Shown in pieces: positions 7,001 through 14,399 of a DNA stretch of 19,143 nucleotides; position 1 is the first letter of the stretch, and each line of letters starts with the position of its first letter. Position numbers and translations under genes: made by a program. Below the pieces are notes generated by a model. The model ran no database searches. It saw only the letters and a list, made by a program, of their open reading frames with translations, and was not told where the DNA came from. Location: contig CABSMC010000044.1 in the NCBI GenBank assembly GCA_902478715.1, positions 1 to 19,143 of the forward strand. Reading direction: 5' to 3'. This DNA is from an uncultured Adlercreutzia sp. (GTDB lineage: Bacteria; Actinomycetota; Coriobacteriia; Coriobacteriales; Eggerthellaceae).

Positions 7001-8884
7001 CTAGATATCGGCGATGACGGCCTCTGCCATGAGATACCCGTAGTTCATGGCCGCATCGAAGCCCATGGCGTAGGGGCGGCCGTCCTTCTCCTCGATGGAG
7101 CCGCATACGTCGCCGGCGGCGTACAGGCCCGCGATCGACTCTCCGGCTTCGGTGAGCACCCGACCGGCCGTGTCGATGGCAAGGCCGCCCGTGGTGAGGT
7201 AGAAGGTGGGAAGGCAGCTGATGACCCAGATGCCGCTATAGGTGTCGATGTAGGGGAGATTCTTACGCCCGAACTCGTCCTCCTCGCCGGCGAGGGCGTG
7301 GGCGTTGTGGGTCTCGATGGTGGAGGCCAGCTCGGGCAGGCCAAGCGCTTCGGCCGCCTCTTCGACCGAGTCGTAATGGACCATGTCGCCGCGATGCTCC
7401 AGGCATTTATAGGTGTCCATGGCGTACAGCTCGTTCTTGTTGGTGGTGATGCGCCCCGACTCGTCGGTGATGTAGAAGAAGGCGCCCCCGTTGGCCGCAT
7501 CGCGCAGACCGCGGCCGAGCATACCGTGGTTGTCGGACATCATATTCCCGAACTGGGCGCCCGAGGCGTTCACGATGATGCCCGGCGTCGTCTGATAAAG
7601 GAACGCGATCTCGAAGTTAGAGCCTGCCTGGCTCGTCGTCGAGAGGAAGGCGCCGAGCTCGCGCCCCATACACTCGATGGCGCCCCCGGCCTTCTGCCCC
7701 ATGAGGATACCCTCGCCCGTGGATCCGGGCGCGCAGTTGAACTTGTAATCGGCGTATTCGGGGTAGTACTCGGCGATCATATCCGGGTTGGCTGCGAATC
7801 CGCCCGTGGTGAGGCAAACGGCTTTCGCGCCCACGGTCCAACTTGAGCCGTCGCGGCCCTGGGCCAAAAGACCAGTCACTCGGCCGTCGGCTTCCTGGAC
7901 GAGTTCGGTGACCTCGGTGGCGTAGATGATCTGGCCGCCGAGCGCCCCCACTCGGTCGACAAGGAAGTCCTTGGCATAGCCGCAGCCACCCATGTAGCAT
8001 CCGGGAGCGAGGTAGGGGGTCACGCCGTAGGCTGGGTTCACTCCGAGACTGTAGAAGCCCACGCCCATGCCGTGCAGCCAGTCTACCAGCTTGCCAGAAT
8101 TGTCGTACATGGCGGTCTGATAGGGCATTGCGCCGTCGAAACGGTCGTTTTCGGGCACGAGGTACTTGCTCATGACAGCCAGCATACCCGCTTTGTTGAA
8201 CATGGGGTTCTCATCGTGTCGTCCCAGCGCATAGTTCGATTGCAGCTGCGATTCTGCCGCCGCGACGCCCGAGTAGGTCATCGGCATCGAGCCGCCGGCA
8301 ATGTCCTGTTTCTCGAAGAGCACGACCGACTTGCCGGCCTCCAGAAGACGGACGGCAGCGATGAGTCCCGCGGTGCCCGCACCGGCCAGTGCGACATCGA
8401 CCTCGAGGTTTTGAGGGGCGCCCCCGGTCGGCGCAGTTGTCCCCAAACTGAAGGAGGAAACGCTGCCGCCGGCGTTCGTGATCGCATCTGCGACGGCGTT
8501 TCTGACGGCGATAGAGGTGGTTGTCGCTCCTGTCACTGTGTCGACGTCTAGATTCTTCGTCTCGAGGATTCGTGCGGCCATTATAGGCGCTGCGGTTGTG
8601 CCGATGCCGATGGTGTCATCGCAGCGCAGGACGCGAACTGAGGTGAGGTCGCCGCCTGCGACGACAACCTCGACTATCAGGTCGTCGTCGTGGCCCATGG
8701 CTGTTCCGATCCATTTCCCGTCGGTGAAGCTATCTGGGATACCAGGGATGGAGCCGGTATCTGCCAAAGGGGAGGAGTCGGGTGATTGATTTTGCGGACT
8801 CGAGCATCCAGCAAGTCCCCCTACGGCGGCAATACTGCCCAAAGCCAGAGTCCCCTTGATAAAGTTCCTACGGTTGAATTCCAT
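7001..8884 (-). CDS. Tat-exported lipoprotein flavin reductase with FMN-binding and FAD domains (fumarate/urocanate reductase-like)
   Basis: A 627-residue putative respiratory reductase acting outside the membrane. The N-terminus has a twin-arginine motif NRRNFIKG (Arg5-Arg6) and lipobox GLAGC with Cys27. Residues about 55-140 form an FMN-binding domain ending in DTVTGAT (115-121). This matches the ApbE flavinylation motif, so Thr121 should carry covalent FMN. The FAD-binding domain starts with GAGTAG (168-173) and ends with GLYAAGDVCG. This layout is like UrdA and the Gram-positive flavinylated fumarate reductases. The C-terminal end reads GRPYAMGFDAAMNYG instead of the classical HGANRLGGNA, so fumarate is not a safe substrate guess. 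ATG 8884 has AGGAGG 9 nt upstream. A LuxR-type gene starts divergently at 9167, and a terminator follows the stop. No partner subunit is nearby. Family sure, substrate unknown. Confidence 0.93.
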   Translation of the reverse strand: MEFNRRNFIKGTLALGSIAAVGGLAGCSSPQNQSPDSSPLADTGSIPGIPDSFTDGKWIGTAMGHDDDLIVEVVVAGGDLTSVRVLRCDDTIGIGTTAAPIMAARILETKNLDVDTVTGATTTSIAVRNAVADAITNAGGSVSSFSLGTTAPTGGAPQNLEVDVALAGAGTAGLIAAVRLLEAGKSVVLFEKQDIAGGSMPMTYSGVAAAESQLQSNYALGRHDENPMFNKAGMLAVMSKYLVPENDRFDGAMPYQTAMYDNSGKLVDWLHGMGVGFYSLGVNPAYGVTPYLAPGCYMGGCGYAKDFLVDRVGALGGQIIYATEVTELVQEADGRVTGLLAQGRDGSSWTVGAKAVCLTTGGFAANPDMIAEYYPEYADYKFNCAPGSTGEGILMGQKAGGAIECMGRELGAFLSTTSQAGSNFEIAFLYQTTPGIIVNASGAQFGNMMSDNHGMLGRGLRDAANGGAFFYITDESGRITTNKNELYAMDTYKCLEHRGDMVHYDSVEEAAEALGLPELASTIETHNAHALAGEEDEFGRKNLPYIDTYSGIWVISCLPTFYLTTGGLAIDTAGRVLTEAGESIAGLYAAGDVCGSIEEKDGRPYAMGFDAAMNYGYLMAEAVIADI

Positions 8885-8983
8885 GATTGAGTTCCCTCCT
8901 TCTGGGATGGTTGACGCCGCAACGTTGTGTCGGTGCGGTCTAGGCAGCGCTGAGTATGGAGGGTTTTCAAGTGCGCCGCGACC

Positions 8984-9041
8984 CCGATAATCGGTGCATT
9001 TCCTTCACGAACGGCACGGAAGACCATGACCGAAAATCGGT
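8984..9041. promoter_or_regulatory. Paired CCGAWAATCGGT palindromes, candidate operator
   Basis: CCGATAATCGG (8984-8994) and CCGAAAATCGG (9030-9040) are two 11-bp palindromes with the same CCGA-N3-TCGG layout, each followed by T. They start 46 bp apart in the gap between the divergent reductase (start 8884) and LuxR-type regulator (start 9167). Recurrence of an 11-bp symmetric site inside one short gap suggests a protein-binding site, most simply for the adjacent regulator. The binding is inferred. Confidence 0.5.
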
Positions 9042-9055
9042 TAACTTTTTTCAAA

Positions 9056-9104
9056 ATGCCTGTTCAGAGTCTTGGAATCGATGGTCTAGAGAAAAAACAG
9101 GCAT
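9056..9104. promoter_or_regulatory. Wide inverted repeat ATGCCTGTT-N31-AACAGGCAT
   Basis: The two 9-base arms are perfectly complementary (9056-9064 and 9096-9104) with 31 nt between them. The repeat lies 63 nt before the LuxR-type gene start. It could be an operator pair or a leader hairpin. No T tract follows, so it is not a clear terminator. Confidence 0.4.
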
Positions 9105-9166
9105 CAAGGCTAAGGAGGGTCTGCCCCGAGCAGTAAAATAGAGCAGATTGCGAAAGGAGGGTGCGG

Positions 9167-10675
9167 ATGGCCGACGGGCTGACAAAAATGGCATTGGGTA
9201 TCTTTGGCTTCGGCTTTTGCAAGGCATCGCTTAGCGCTGCCTATATGACGGCGATGGGATCGGTGTTCTCCACTGTCGGCTTTGTCTCTGAGCTCAACTT
9301 CATGGTGCCTATGCTCGTCTCTTCCCTTCTTACGGCCTCTGCTCTCGTTTTGATGGTGCGCTCTCGTCGTCTCTTATCGGGCGCTCTGCGCCAGTATCCC
9401 GCCGTTATATCTCTCTCGTCCGGGTTTCTTCTCAGCGCCGGCGATTTGCTTTCTAGGTCCCCCGATGGCTTCGCTGCCGCTCTCTGTGGTGCGCTGTGTG
9501 GCTACTCGTCGACCATCCTCAATGCTGTTTGGCTCGATGTCTTCGCCGCCGAGGAAGATACTGCTTCATCGACGGTGCAAATTGTCGGTGCCCTTATCGT
9601 CCAATGCATAGCAAGCCCTCTCCTTGTGGCCTTCGGGCGCTTTTGGTCCTGTACGCTGCCCATTTTGTCGGTGGGCCTCTCGTCGTGGTTGTTGTCCCGC
9701 AAGAAGCGCACCATGAGTTTTCCTGAACATCGGACGTCTATGCCTGCTGTTCCGCCGGAACGACGCGACCTTACCTTGGCCTACCTTTGCGTTTTCGCGC
9801 TCGTCGGGGTCGTTGGCATCCTGCATACCGCCGTGCTTGGCTCCCAATCGGAACATCTGGTTGGCGACGTGGATATGTGGATACCCCTCGCGGCTGCAAC
9901 TCTGGTCACGCTGCTTTTGGCGCTCATCGCTCTTAGGAGCCCGCATCCGGCGTCGGTCTACAATGCCTGCTTGCCTCTGCTTCTCTTGATTCTGTCGCTT
10001 CTGCCATTTCTCGGCGATGGCCTTGGAGGTCTGGTGGGCCTCGTCATGATTGCCTGTTACGATGCTTGCAGCATGGTGTTTTTGCTATACATCGTTGACA
10101 GCGCGCGGCGTCTTGACCTTTCAACCTACATCCTCTCGGCTGCCTACTTGGGAGGTTCGGCGCTTTCGCTTCTGACGGGTTTAGGCGTCGGCAGCATTCT
10201 CCGGTCGCTGAGCGTCGATTACGGGCTTTCCTTGCTCACTTTGCTTGCCTTTGCCGCCATTTACCCTTTGGCCGGGGTGCTGGTGTTCGGTATCAGCAAA
10301 GCGCGCAGGCAGCTGGGGGCGCGTACGAGCGATTCGGAGGAAGATAGCGTGACCGACTGCACGCATCCGGCTGATACGCCGATGCCTGATGAGGTTTCGG
10401 AGGGAGAGGCGAACGCGAGCGATTCGAACTCGATCGACAATGCGTTCGAAGGAGGGGTTGAAGGCATCGCTGCTGCGAGCGGACTCACGCGGCGCGAGAG
10501 GGAGATTCTGGGCTATCTGGCCCGTGGACGTTCTGCTCGCTACATCGCGGAAGACCTCGTCTTGTCGGAAAACACCGTTTGGGCCCATATCAAGCGCATC
10601 TACTCCAAGACGGGCGTTCACACAAAGCAGGAGCTTATGAGTATTGTCGAGAAAATGGCCGAAGGAAAAGAGTAA
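9167..10675 (+). CDS. Membrane-bound LuxR-type transcriptional regulator, 12 TM segments plus C-terminal HTH
   Basis: A 502-residue protein with about 12 hydrophobic segments (roughly 8-380), no enzymatic motif, and a C-terminal LuxR/GerE helix-turn-helix. The HTH (about 440-497) starts LTRREREILGYLARGRSARY and contains SENTVWAHIKRIY. It probably senses a ligand in or across the membrane and activates transcription from there. This architecture is common in Eggerthellaceae beside reductase genes. A long acidic, Ser/Asp/Glu-rich linker of about 55 residues joins membrane and DNA-binding parts. ATG 9167 is chosen because AAGGAGG lies 6 nt upstream; GTG 9161 would touch the Shine-Dalgarno. The gene is divergent from the FMN/FAD reductase, its most likely target. 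Codons use more T in third positions (tct, ctt, gtt) than the housekeeping genes. The ligand cannot be told. Confidence 0.9.
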   Translation: MADGLTKMALGIFGFGFCKASLSAAYMTAMGSVFSTVGFVSELNFMVPMLVSSLLTASALVLMVRSRRLLSGALRQYPAVISLSSGFLLSAGDLLSRSPDGFAAALCGALCGYSSTILNAVWLDVFAAEEDTASSTVQIVGALIVQCIASPLLVAFGRFWSCTLPILSVGLSSWLLSRKKRTMSFPEHRTSMPAVPPERRDLTLAYLCVFALVGVVGILHTAVLGSQSEHLVGDVDMWIPLAAATLVTLLLALIALRSPHPASVYNACLPLLLLILSLLPFLGDGLGGLVGLVMIACYDACSMVFLLYIVDSARRLDLSTYILSAAYLGGSALSLLTGLGVGSILRSLSVDYGLSLLTLLAFAAIYPLAGVLVFGISKARRQLGARTSDSEEDSVTDCTHPADTPMPDEVSEGEANASDSNSIDNAFEGGVEGIAAASGLTRREREILGYLARGRSARYIAEDLVLSENTVWAHIKRIYSKTGVHTKQELMSIVEKMAEGKE

Positions 10676-10704
10676 GAGAACGCCTCTCCAATTAGGGGGT
10701 ATGA

Positions 10705-10732
10705 AGAAAGGCTCCCCGAGGGGAGCCTTTCT
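10705..10732. terminator. Bidirectional hairpin terminator between convergent genes
   Basis: AGAAAGGCTCCCC (10705-10717) pairs with GGGGAGCCTTTCT (10720-10732), a near-perfect long stem with a tight turn. The A-rich left side and T-rich right side give short U runs in either direction. It lies 29 nt after the LuxR-type stop and 66 nt past the stop of the convergent reductase. Confidence 0.8.
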
Positions 10733-10798
10733 AGCTGGAATGCCGCAGCCGCAGGGAGGGGAGGCCGCAGCGGAGTAAGCGGTTTCGCGCGCGGGCGC

Positions 10799-12460
10799 TT
10801 AGGCCTCGGCGAGCTCGTGGCCGAGCAGGTAACCGAAGGTGATGCAGCGGCCGTGGGAGTTGCCGGCGACGTTGATGGGGTAGTCCACCGCGGTGATGTC
10901 GCCCATGATATTGCCGAGCACGTAGAGGCCCTCGATGACCTCGCCGTTCTCATCGAGGCACTGGAAGTCGTTGTTGCACTTCAGGCCGCCGCAGACGGCG
11001 AGCAGCGCGGGACCGACCTTCAGGGCGTAGAAGGGGCCTTGCTTCACAGGCGTGAGGAACACGGGCTTCTTGTAGTAGTCGGTGTCCTCGCCCGCCTCGC
11101 ACATGCCGTTGTAGCGGTCGACCGTGGCCGTGAGCGTCGCAGCATCGCAGCCGATCTTGCCGGCGAGCTCCTCAATGGTGTCGGCCTCGTAGGCCATGCC
11201 CTGCTCGATGTACAGCGGAATCTGGGTCTTGAAGTACTCGGGTGCCAACTCAAGATCGCTGCCGTAGGGACGGAAGGAGTCCCAGAACATGCCGCCGCCG
11301 TAGGGCAGGCCGTTTACGAGATCCGTCGGCCAGTTGGCGTCGAAGACCGACCAGGCCTCGCCGTTCGGCTGCTTGTTGATGGCTAGGGATTTGCCCTGCA
11401 CCCAGGTGTCCTCGCACATGAAGCGCTCGCCGTTGTCGTTCACGAACAGGAACGGGCCGTGGAACCAGCAGAAGGCCTGGGGATGCATCATGGTGGGGAA
11501 GGGGAGGTCCTGCAGTTGCGCGCCGACCCACATGCCCATCTTATGGCCGTCGCCGGTGTTCACGCCGGCCGGGGTGTACTGGCTGCGGGGCTGGCCGTAC
11601 TCGGCGCAGATGGGGGCGTAGGCCTCGCACATCTCCAGGCTGCCGCCGATGTCGCCGGTGGCGAGCACGACGCCCTTGGCAGCGTTGTACTGTACGTAGC
11701 CCTCGGAGGTCTCGCAGATGCAGCCGCACACCTTGCCGGAGTCGTCCTTCACGAGTTGCACGGCGGGGGAATCGAACACGAACTCGGCGCCGTCTTTCAC
11801 GGCGTCCAGGTAGCACAGCTCGGCGCCGGCGAAGCCGGTGGAGGTGAGGCCGGCCTCTTCGGGGATCATGAACATATGGTATCCCGGCTGCTCGGCGTAG
11901 ACGTCGTCGTGGCTGTAGAACGCGCCCACCATGGCGGAGCCACCCAGGGCCTCGCACTTGTCGATGAGCCAGTTGGAGGCCTCCTCGGAGTTGTTGAAGA
12001 ACTTCACGATAAGATCCTCGTTGGTGCGGCTGGCGCACTGGGCGATCCAGTGCTGCTTCGCGTTCACCTTGTCCACGACGATGTTCTGGGCCTCCATGTA
12101 GCGCGAGTTGATGGCGCCGAAGCCGCCGCCGCGCCCATTGAAGCTACCCGTTTTCTCGACGACGGTCACCTTGCCGCCCTTCTCGGCCGCAGCGGCCGCG
12201 CAGGCGCAGCCGGAAAGCCCGGCGCCGATGACGAGGATGTCGGTGTCCACCGTGGAGGCGATGTCCGTGATGGGCTCGGGCGCGATCTCCCACTCGTAGG
12301 TCGCGGTGCCCGTAGCGGGCATGGTGGTGTCGCCGGTGGTTGCGGGCGCGGCGGCATCGCTCTGGGGCGCCGGGGAGCAGCCGGCCAGTCCGGCCACGGC
12401 GGTGGCGCCCAGGCCGAAGAAGGCGCGGCGCGACAAACCCTTGGCATTGATGTCGGTCAT
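10799..12460 (-). CDS. Tat-exported lipoprotein FAD-binding reductase (fumarate reductase flavoprotein superfamily)
   Basis: A 553-residue protein with twin-arginine motif LSRRAFFGLG (Arg11-Arg12), lipobox GLAGC (Cys28), and an FAD-binding fold opening at GAGLSG (79-84). It ends with GLYVLGNIMGD, then DYPINVAGNSHGRCITFG, the pattern of a large Eggerthellaceae family of FAD-binding proteins. There is no FMN-binding domain and no CxxCH heme motif, so electrons must come from another protein not seen here. Several cysteines are present (GCAC, CGCIC), but I do not recognise an iron-sulfur motif. ATG 12460 is chosen because AAAGGGAG lies about 6 nt upstream and the Tat signal follows at once; the frame open to 12556 is Arg-rich filler. 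The divergent LuxR-type gene at 12791 is its likely regulator. The substrate is unknown. Confidence 0.92.
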   Translation of the reverse strand: MTDINAKGLSRRAFFGLGATAVAGLAGCSPAPQSDAAAPATTGDTTMPATGTATYEWEIAPEPITDIASTVDTDILVIGAGLSGCACAAAAAEKGGKVTVVEKTGSFNGRGGGFGAINSRYMEAQNIVVDKVNAKQHWIAQCASRTNEDLIVKFFNNSEEASNWLIDKCEALGGSAMVGAFYSHDDVYAEQPGYHMFMIPEEAGLTSTGFAGAELCYLDAVKDGAEFVFDSPAVQLVKDDSGKVCGCICETSEGYVQYNAAKGVVLATGDIGGSLEMCEAYAPICAEYGQPRSQYTPAGVNTGDGHKMGMWVGAQLQDLPFPTMMHPQAFCWFHGPFLFVNDNGERFMCEDTWVQGKSLAINKQPNGEAWSVFDANWPTDLVNGLPYGGGMFWDSFRPYGSDLELAPEYFKTQIPLYIEQGMAYEADTIEELAGKIGCDAATLTATVDRYNGMCEAGEDTDYYKKPVFLTPVKQGPFYALKVGPALLAVCGGLKCNNDFQCLDENGEVIEGLYVLGNIMGDITAVDYPINVAGNSHGRCITFGYLLGHELAEA

Positions 12461-12520
12461 AGGATCTCCCTTTCTTCTCAGCGCGAAGCCCTCCGCCTCG
12501 CGTCTGTCCTTAGGGGAACA

Positions 12521-12644
12521 CCGATCGGAAACGGTTGCGTCTTCCCGTCTCGGCATTGCCCTCCCGCCCTATAGACTGACAAAATGTCAGGTGCCATTCA
12601 TCTGCCGAAGGGGCTCATTTTCCCCGTTCAGGCAAAAATGAGCC
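12521..12644. promoter_or_regulatory. Intergenic control region with three symmetric sites
   Basis: The 330-nt gap between the divergent reductase (start 12460) and LuxR-type gene (start 12791) holds no gene. It contains CCGATCGG (12521-12528), the perfect 15-bp palindrome CTGACA-AAA-TGTCAG (12576-12590), and the inverted repeat GGCTCATTTT-N13-AAAATGAGCC (12612-12621 and 12635-12644). On the minus strand the 15-bp palindrome is followed 2 nt later by TATAGG, a fair -10 for the reductase. A repressor or activator there could control initiation. The assignment to the neighbouring regulator is inferred. Confidence 0.5.
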
Positions 12645-12790
12645 GAAGTGGCCCATAGCCATTTTTGAGTACTTTGGTAGTTTTGGAAGAGAAGGAAACA
12701 GCTCGGCCCGCGAGAAGGCCGACTGTGCGCTATGCTGCAGGGCGCGGTTGCGGCCGCGGCTTTCGCGGAAGGTCTTGGGAGGGGCGCTCG

Positions 12791-14215
12791 ATGAGGGAAG
12801 CGATGACGGATCGCGTCGCCGATTGGCGGCTTTTGGGGCTCGGCTTCTGGCAAGCGTGGCAGATCGTGGCTATGTGCACGGATATCGTGGCACCCACCTC
12901 GGGCAAACTCTTCGACCAAGGGAACGCCCTGTTGATCCTGCTCGTGCTTATGACGGCGGCCTATCTGGCCGTCGTTGTGGCCTCGCGCCGCTATGCCCCC
13001 TTCGCGGGACGCGACTCTTCCTACGTGCTCGCGGCGGCGCTTATGGCGGCCGGTACGCTCGCCATGCCTGTTGCCCTGCATTTTCTGGAGGGAATCGTCG
13101 GCATTGGTGTGTTCGTGATGGCTGCAGCGTCGGCCTCCCTCGGCAACGCCCTTCTCCTTATTATGTGGGGCGAGCTGTGGAGCGCGTTGGCCACTGGTCG
13201 CGTTGGCCGCCATCTCTACGCCTCCTACACGTTTGCGTTCGTGCTGTTTTTCCTGATCTACTTCATGCCCGAGCTCGCGGCGGTGATCGCCACGACGTTG
13301 CTGCCGGTCGTCTCAGCGGCGGTGCTCTACGCCTGTCGCTGCGAACCTCGTCGCGAGCCGTCGGTGGTGCCGCTGGACGTGCGCACCATACCGGTGGCGC
13401 GCTTGCTCGTCTGCCTGTTCACCATCAGTGTGATCTGGGGTCTTACCCAGGGCATCGTGGGAACCTTCGCCGAGGGCGACGAGTTCCATATGGCGAAATC
13501 GCTTCTTTTGGCCGGCGGCGGTATCGGCGCCATCACGCTTTCCATGGCCGTGACCTCGTCGCCTTCCGAGGCCCTCACCTTGTACAAGCCCGTCATCCCC
13601 GCCATGGTGGCGGGGATCGTCCTTCTGCTCTTGCAGCCCGCGGTCTATCCCTTCCTGGGGTCGGGGCTCATCATCATGGGCGTCTACTGCCTCGATATGC
13701 TTCTCATGCTCGTCTCTACGGACATCGCCTTCAGGGGGCGCATCCCCGTGGCCCTCTCCTTCGGCGTGGCGATTTTGGCGACCCGCGCCGGCACGCTCGT
13801 CGGTTCGGTGGTTGCGGACGGATTTCTGTTCGCGCCGTTCTGGACGGCCCAGCTGCGTACCGATATTTGTCTGGTCGCGGTGCTGCTGCTTGCCATCATC
13901 GGCATGCTGTTCTTTACCATGGCCGATGTGCAACGGCTCTACGTGACGCCCCGTGCCCAGCGCACCGACGAGTCCCTCGAGCAGAAGTGCGCGGCTGTGG
14001 CCGCCATGGGGCATCTCACCAACCGGGAATCAGAGGTGCTCGTGCTGCTTGCCCGGGGACGTTCGGTTCCCTATATCTGCGATGAGCTTTCCATCGCCCA
14101 GGGCACGGTGAAGCACCATGTGAGCAATATCTATCGGAAGCTGGGCGTTTACGATCGCCAGGGGCTGCTGGACGCCATCGAGCAGGGCGGCGTGGGAAGA
14201 TCGGCGCTCGCGTGA
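12791..14215 (+). CDS. Membrane-bound LuxR-type transcriptional regulator, 12 TM segments plus C-terminal HTH
   Basis: A 474-residue protein beginning with the family-typical LLGLGFWQAW, then about 12 transmembrane segments, and a LuxR/GerE helix-turn-helix at about 409-465. The HTH reads LTNRESEVLVLLARGRS, then AQGTVKHHVSNIYRKLGVYDRQ, a very good match to the family consensus. The linker between membrane and HTH parts is short (about 30 residues), unlike the long acidic linker in the sister gene at 9167. ATG 12791 is chosen because GGGAGGGG lies about 6 nt upstream; the frame open back to 12665 is Arg/Gly-rich. It is divergent from the 10799-12460 reductase, its most likely target. I see no convincing terminator in the gap after it. 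The ligand is unknown. Confidence 0.91.
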   Translation: MREAMTDRVADWRLLGLGFWQAWQIVAMCTDIVAPTSGKLFDQGNALLILLVLMTAAYLAVVVASRRYAPFAGRDSSYVLAAALMAAGTLAMPVALHFLEGIVGIGVFVMAAASASLGNALLLIMWGELWSALATGRVGRHLYASYTFAFVLFFLIYFMPELAAVIATTLLPVVSAAVLYACRCEPRREPSVVPLDVRTIPVARLLVCLFTISVIWGLTQGIVGTFAEGDEFHMAKSLLLAGGGIGAITLSMAVTSSPSEALTLYKPVIPAMVAGIVLLLLQPAVYPFLGSGLIIMGVYCLDMLLMLVSTDIAFRGRIPVALSFGVAILATRAGTLVGSVVADGFLFAPFWTAQLRTDICLVAVLLLAIIGMLFFTMADVQRLYVTPRAQRTDESLEQKCAAVAAMGHLTNRESEVLVLLARGRSVPYICDELSIAQGTVKHHVSNIYRKLGVYDRQGLLDAIEQGGVGRSALA

Positions 14216-14319
14216 TCGCCCCACCCCGCCCCTCTCTCGGGAATGTGTGCGACGCGGGAAGTGGGTGGCTACAGTTCTAGCTTCGCGCGGCGGCAGGGCG
14301 AGTTTGTGCGTTCCGCATA

Positions 14320-14365
14320 CCCTTAGGGCAAAGGTCGGTTATTGTCCCTAAGGGAGTGCTAAAAT
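14320..14365 (+). promoter_or_regulatory. Paired CCCTWAGGG palindromes over a promoter of the radical-SAM gene
   Basis: CCCTTAGGG (14320-14328) and CCCTAAGGG (14346-14354) are exact reverse complements of each other and each is nearly self-symmetric. They start 26 bp apart. TAAAAT (14360-14365), a good -10, follows 5 nt after the second copy, so that copy would sit in the -35/-10 spacer. This is the classic position for a repressor. The bound protein is not known. Confidence 0.5.
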
Positions 14366-14399
14366 CCTCCTTACGCTTGAATAGACCCAGGAGGTATCG

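Noticed and set aside
12461..12556. Upstream extension of the 10799-12460 reductase
   Set aside because: It would bury the Tat signal about 40 residues inside the protein; ATG 12460 has a good Shine-Dalgarno.
12665..12790. Upstream extension of the second LuxR-type gene
   Set aside because: The extra 42 residues are Arg/Gly-rich without family support; ATG 12791 has GGGAGGGG at proper spacing.
14216..14319. Terminator after the second LuxR-type gene
   Set aside because: Only a 6-bp CCACCC/GGGTGG pairing with a large loop and no T run was found.
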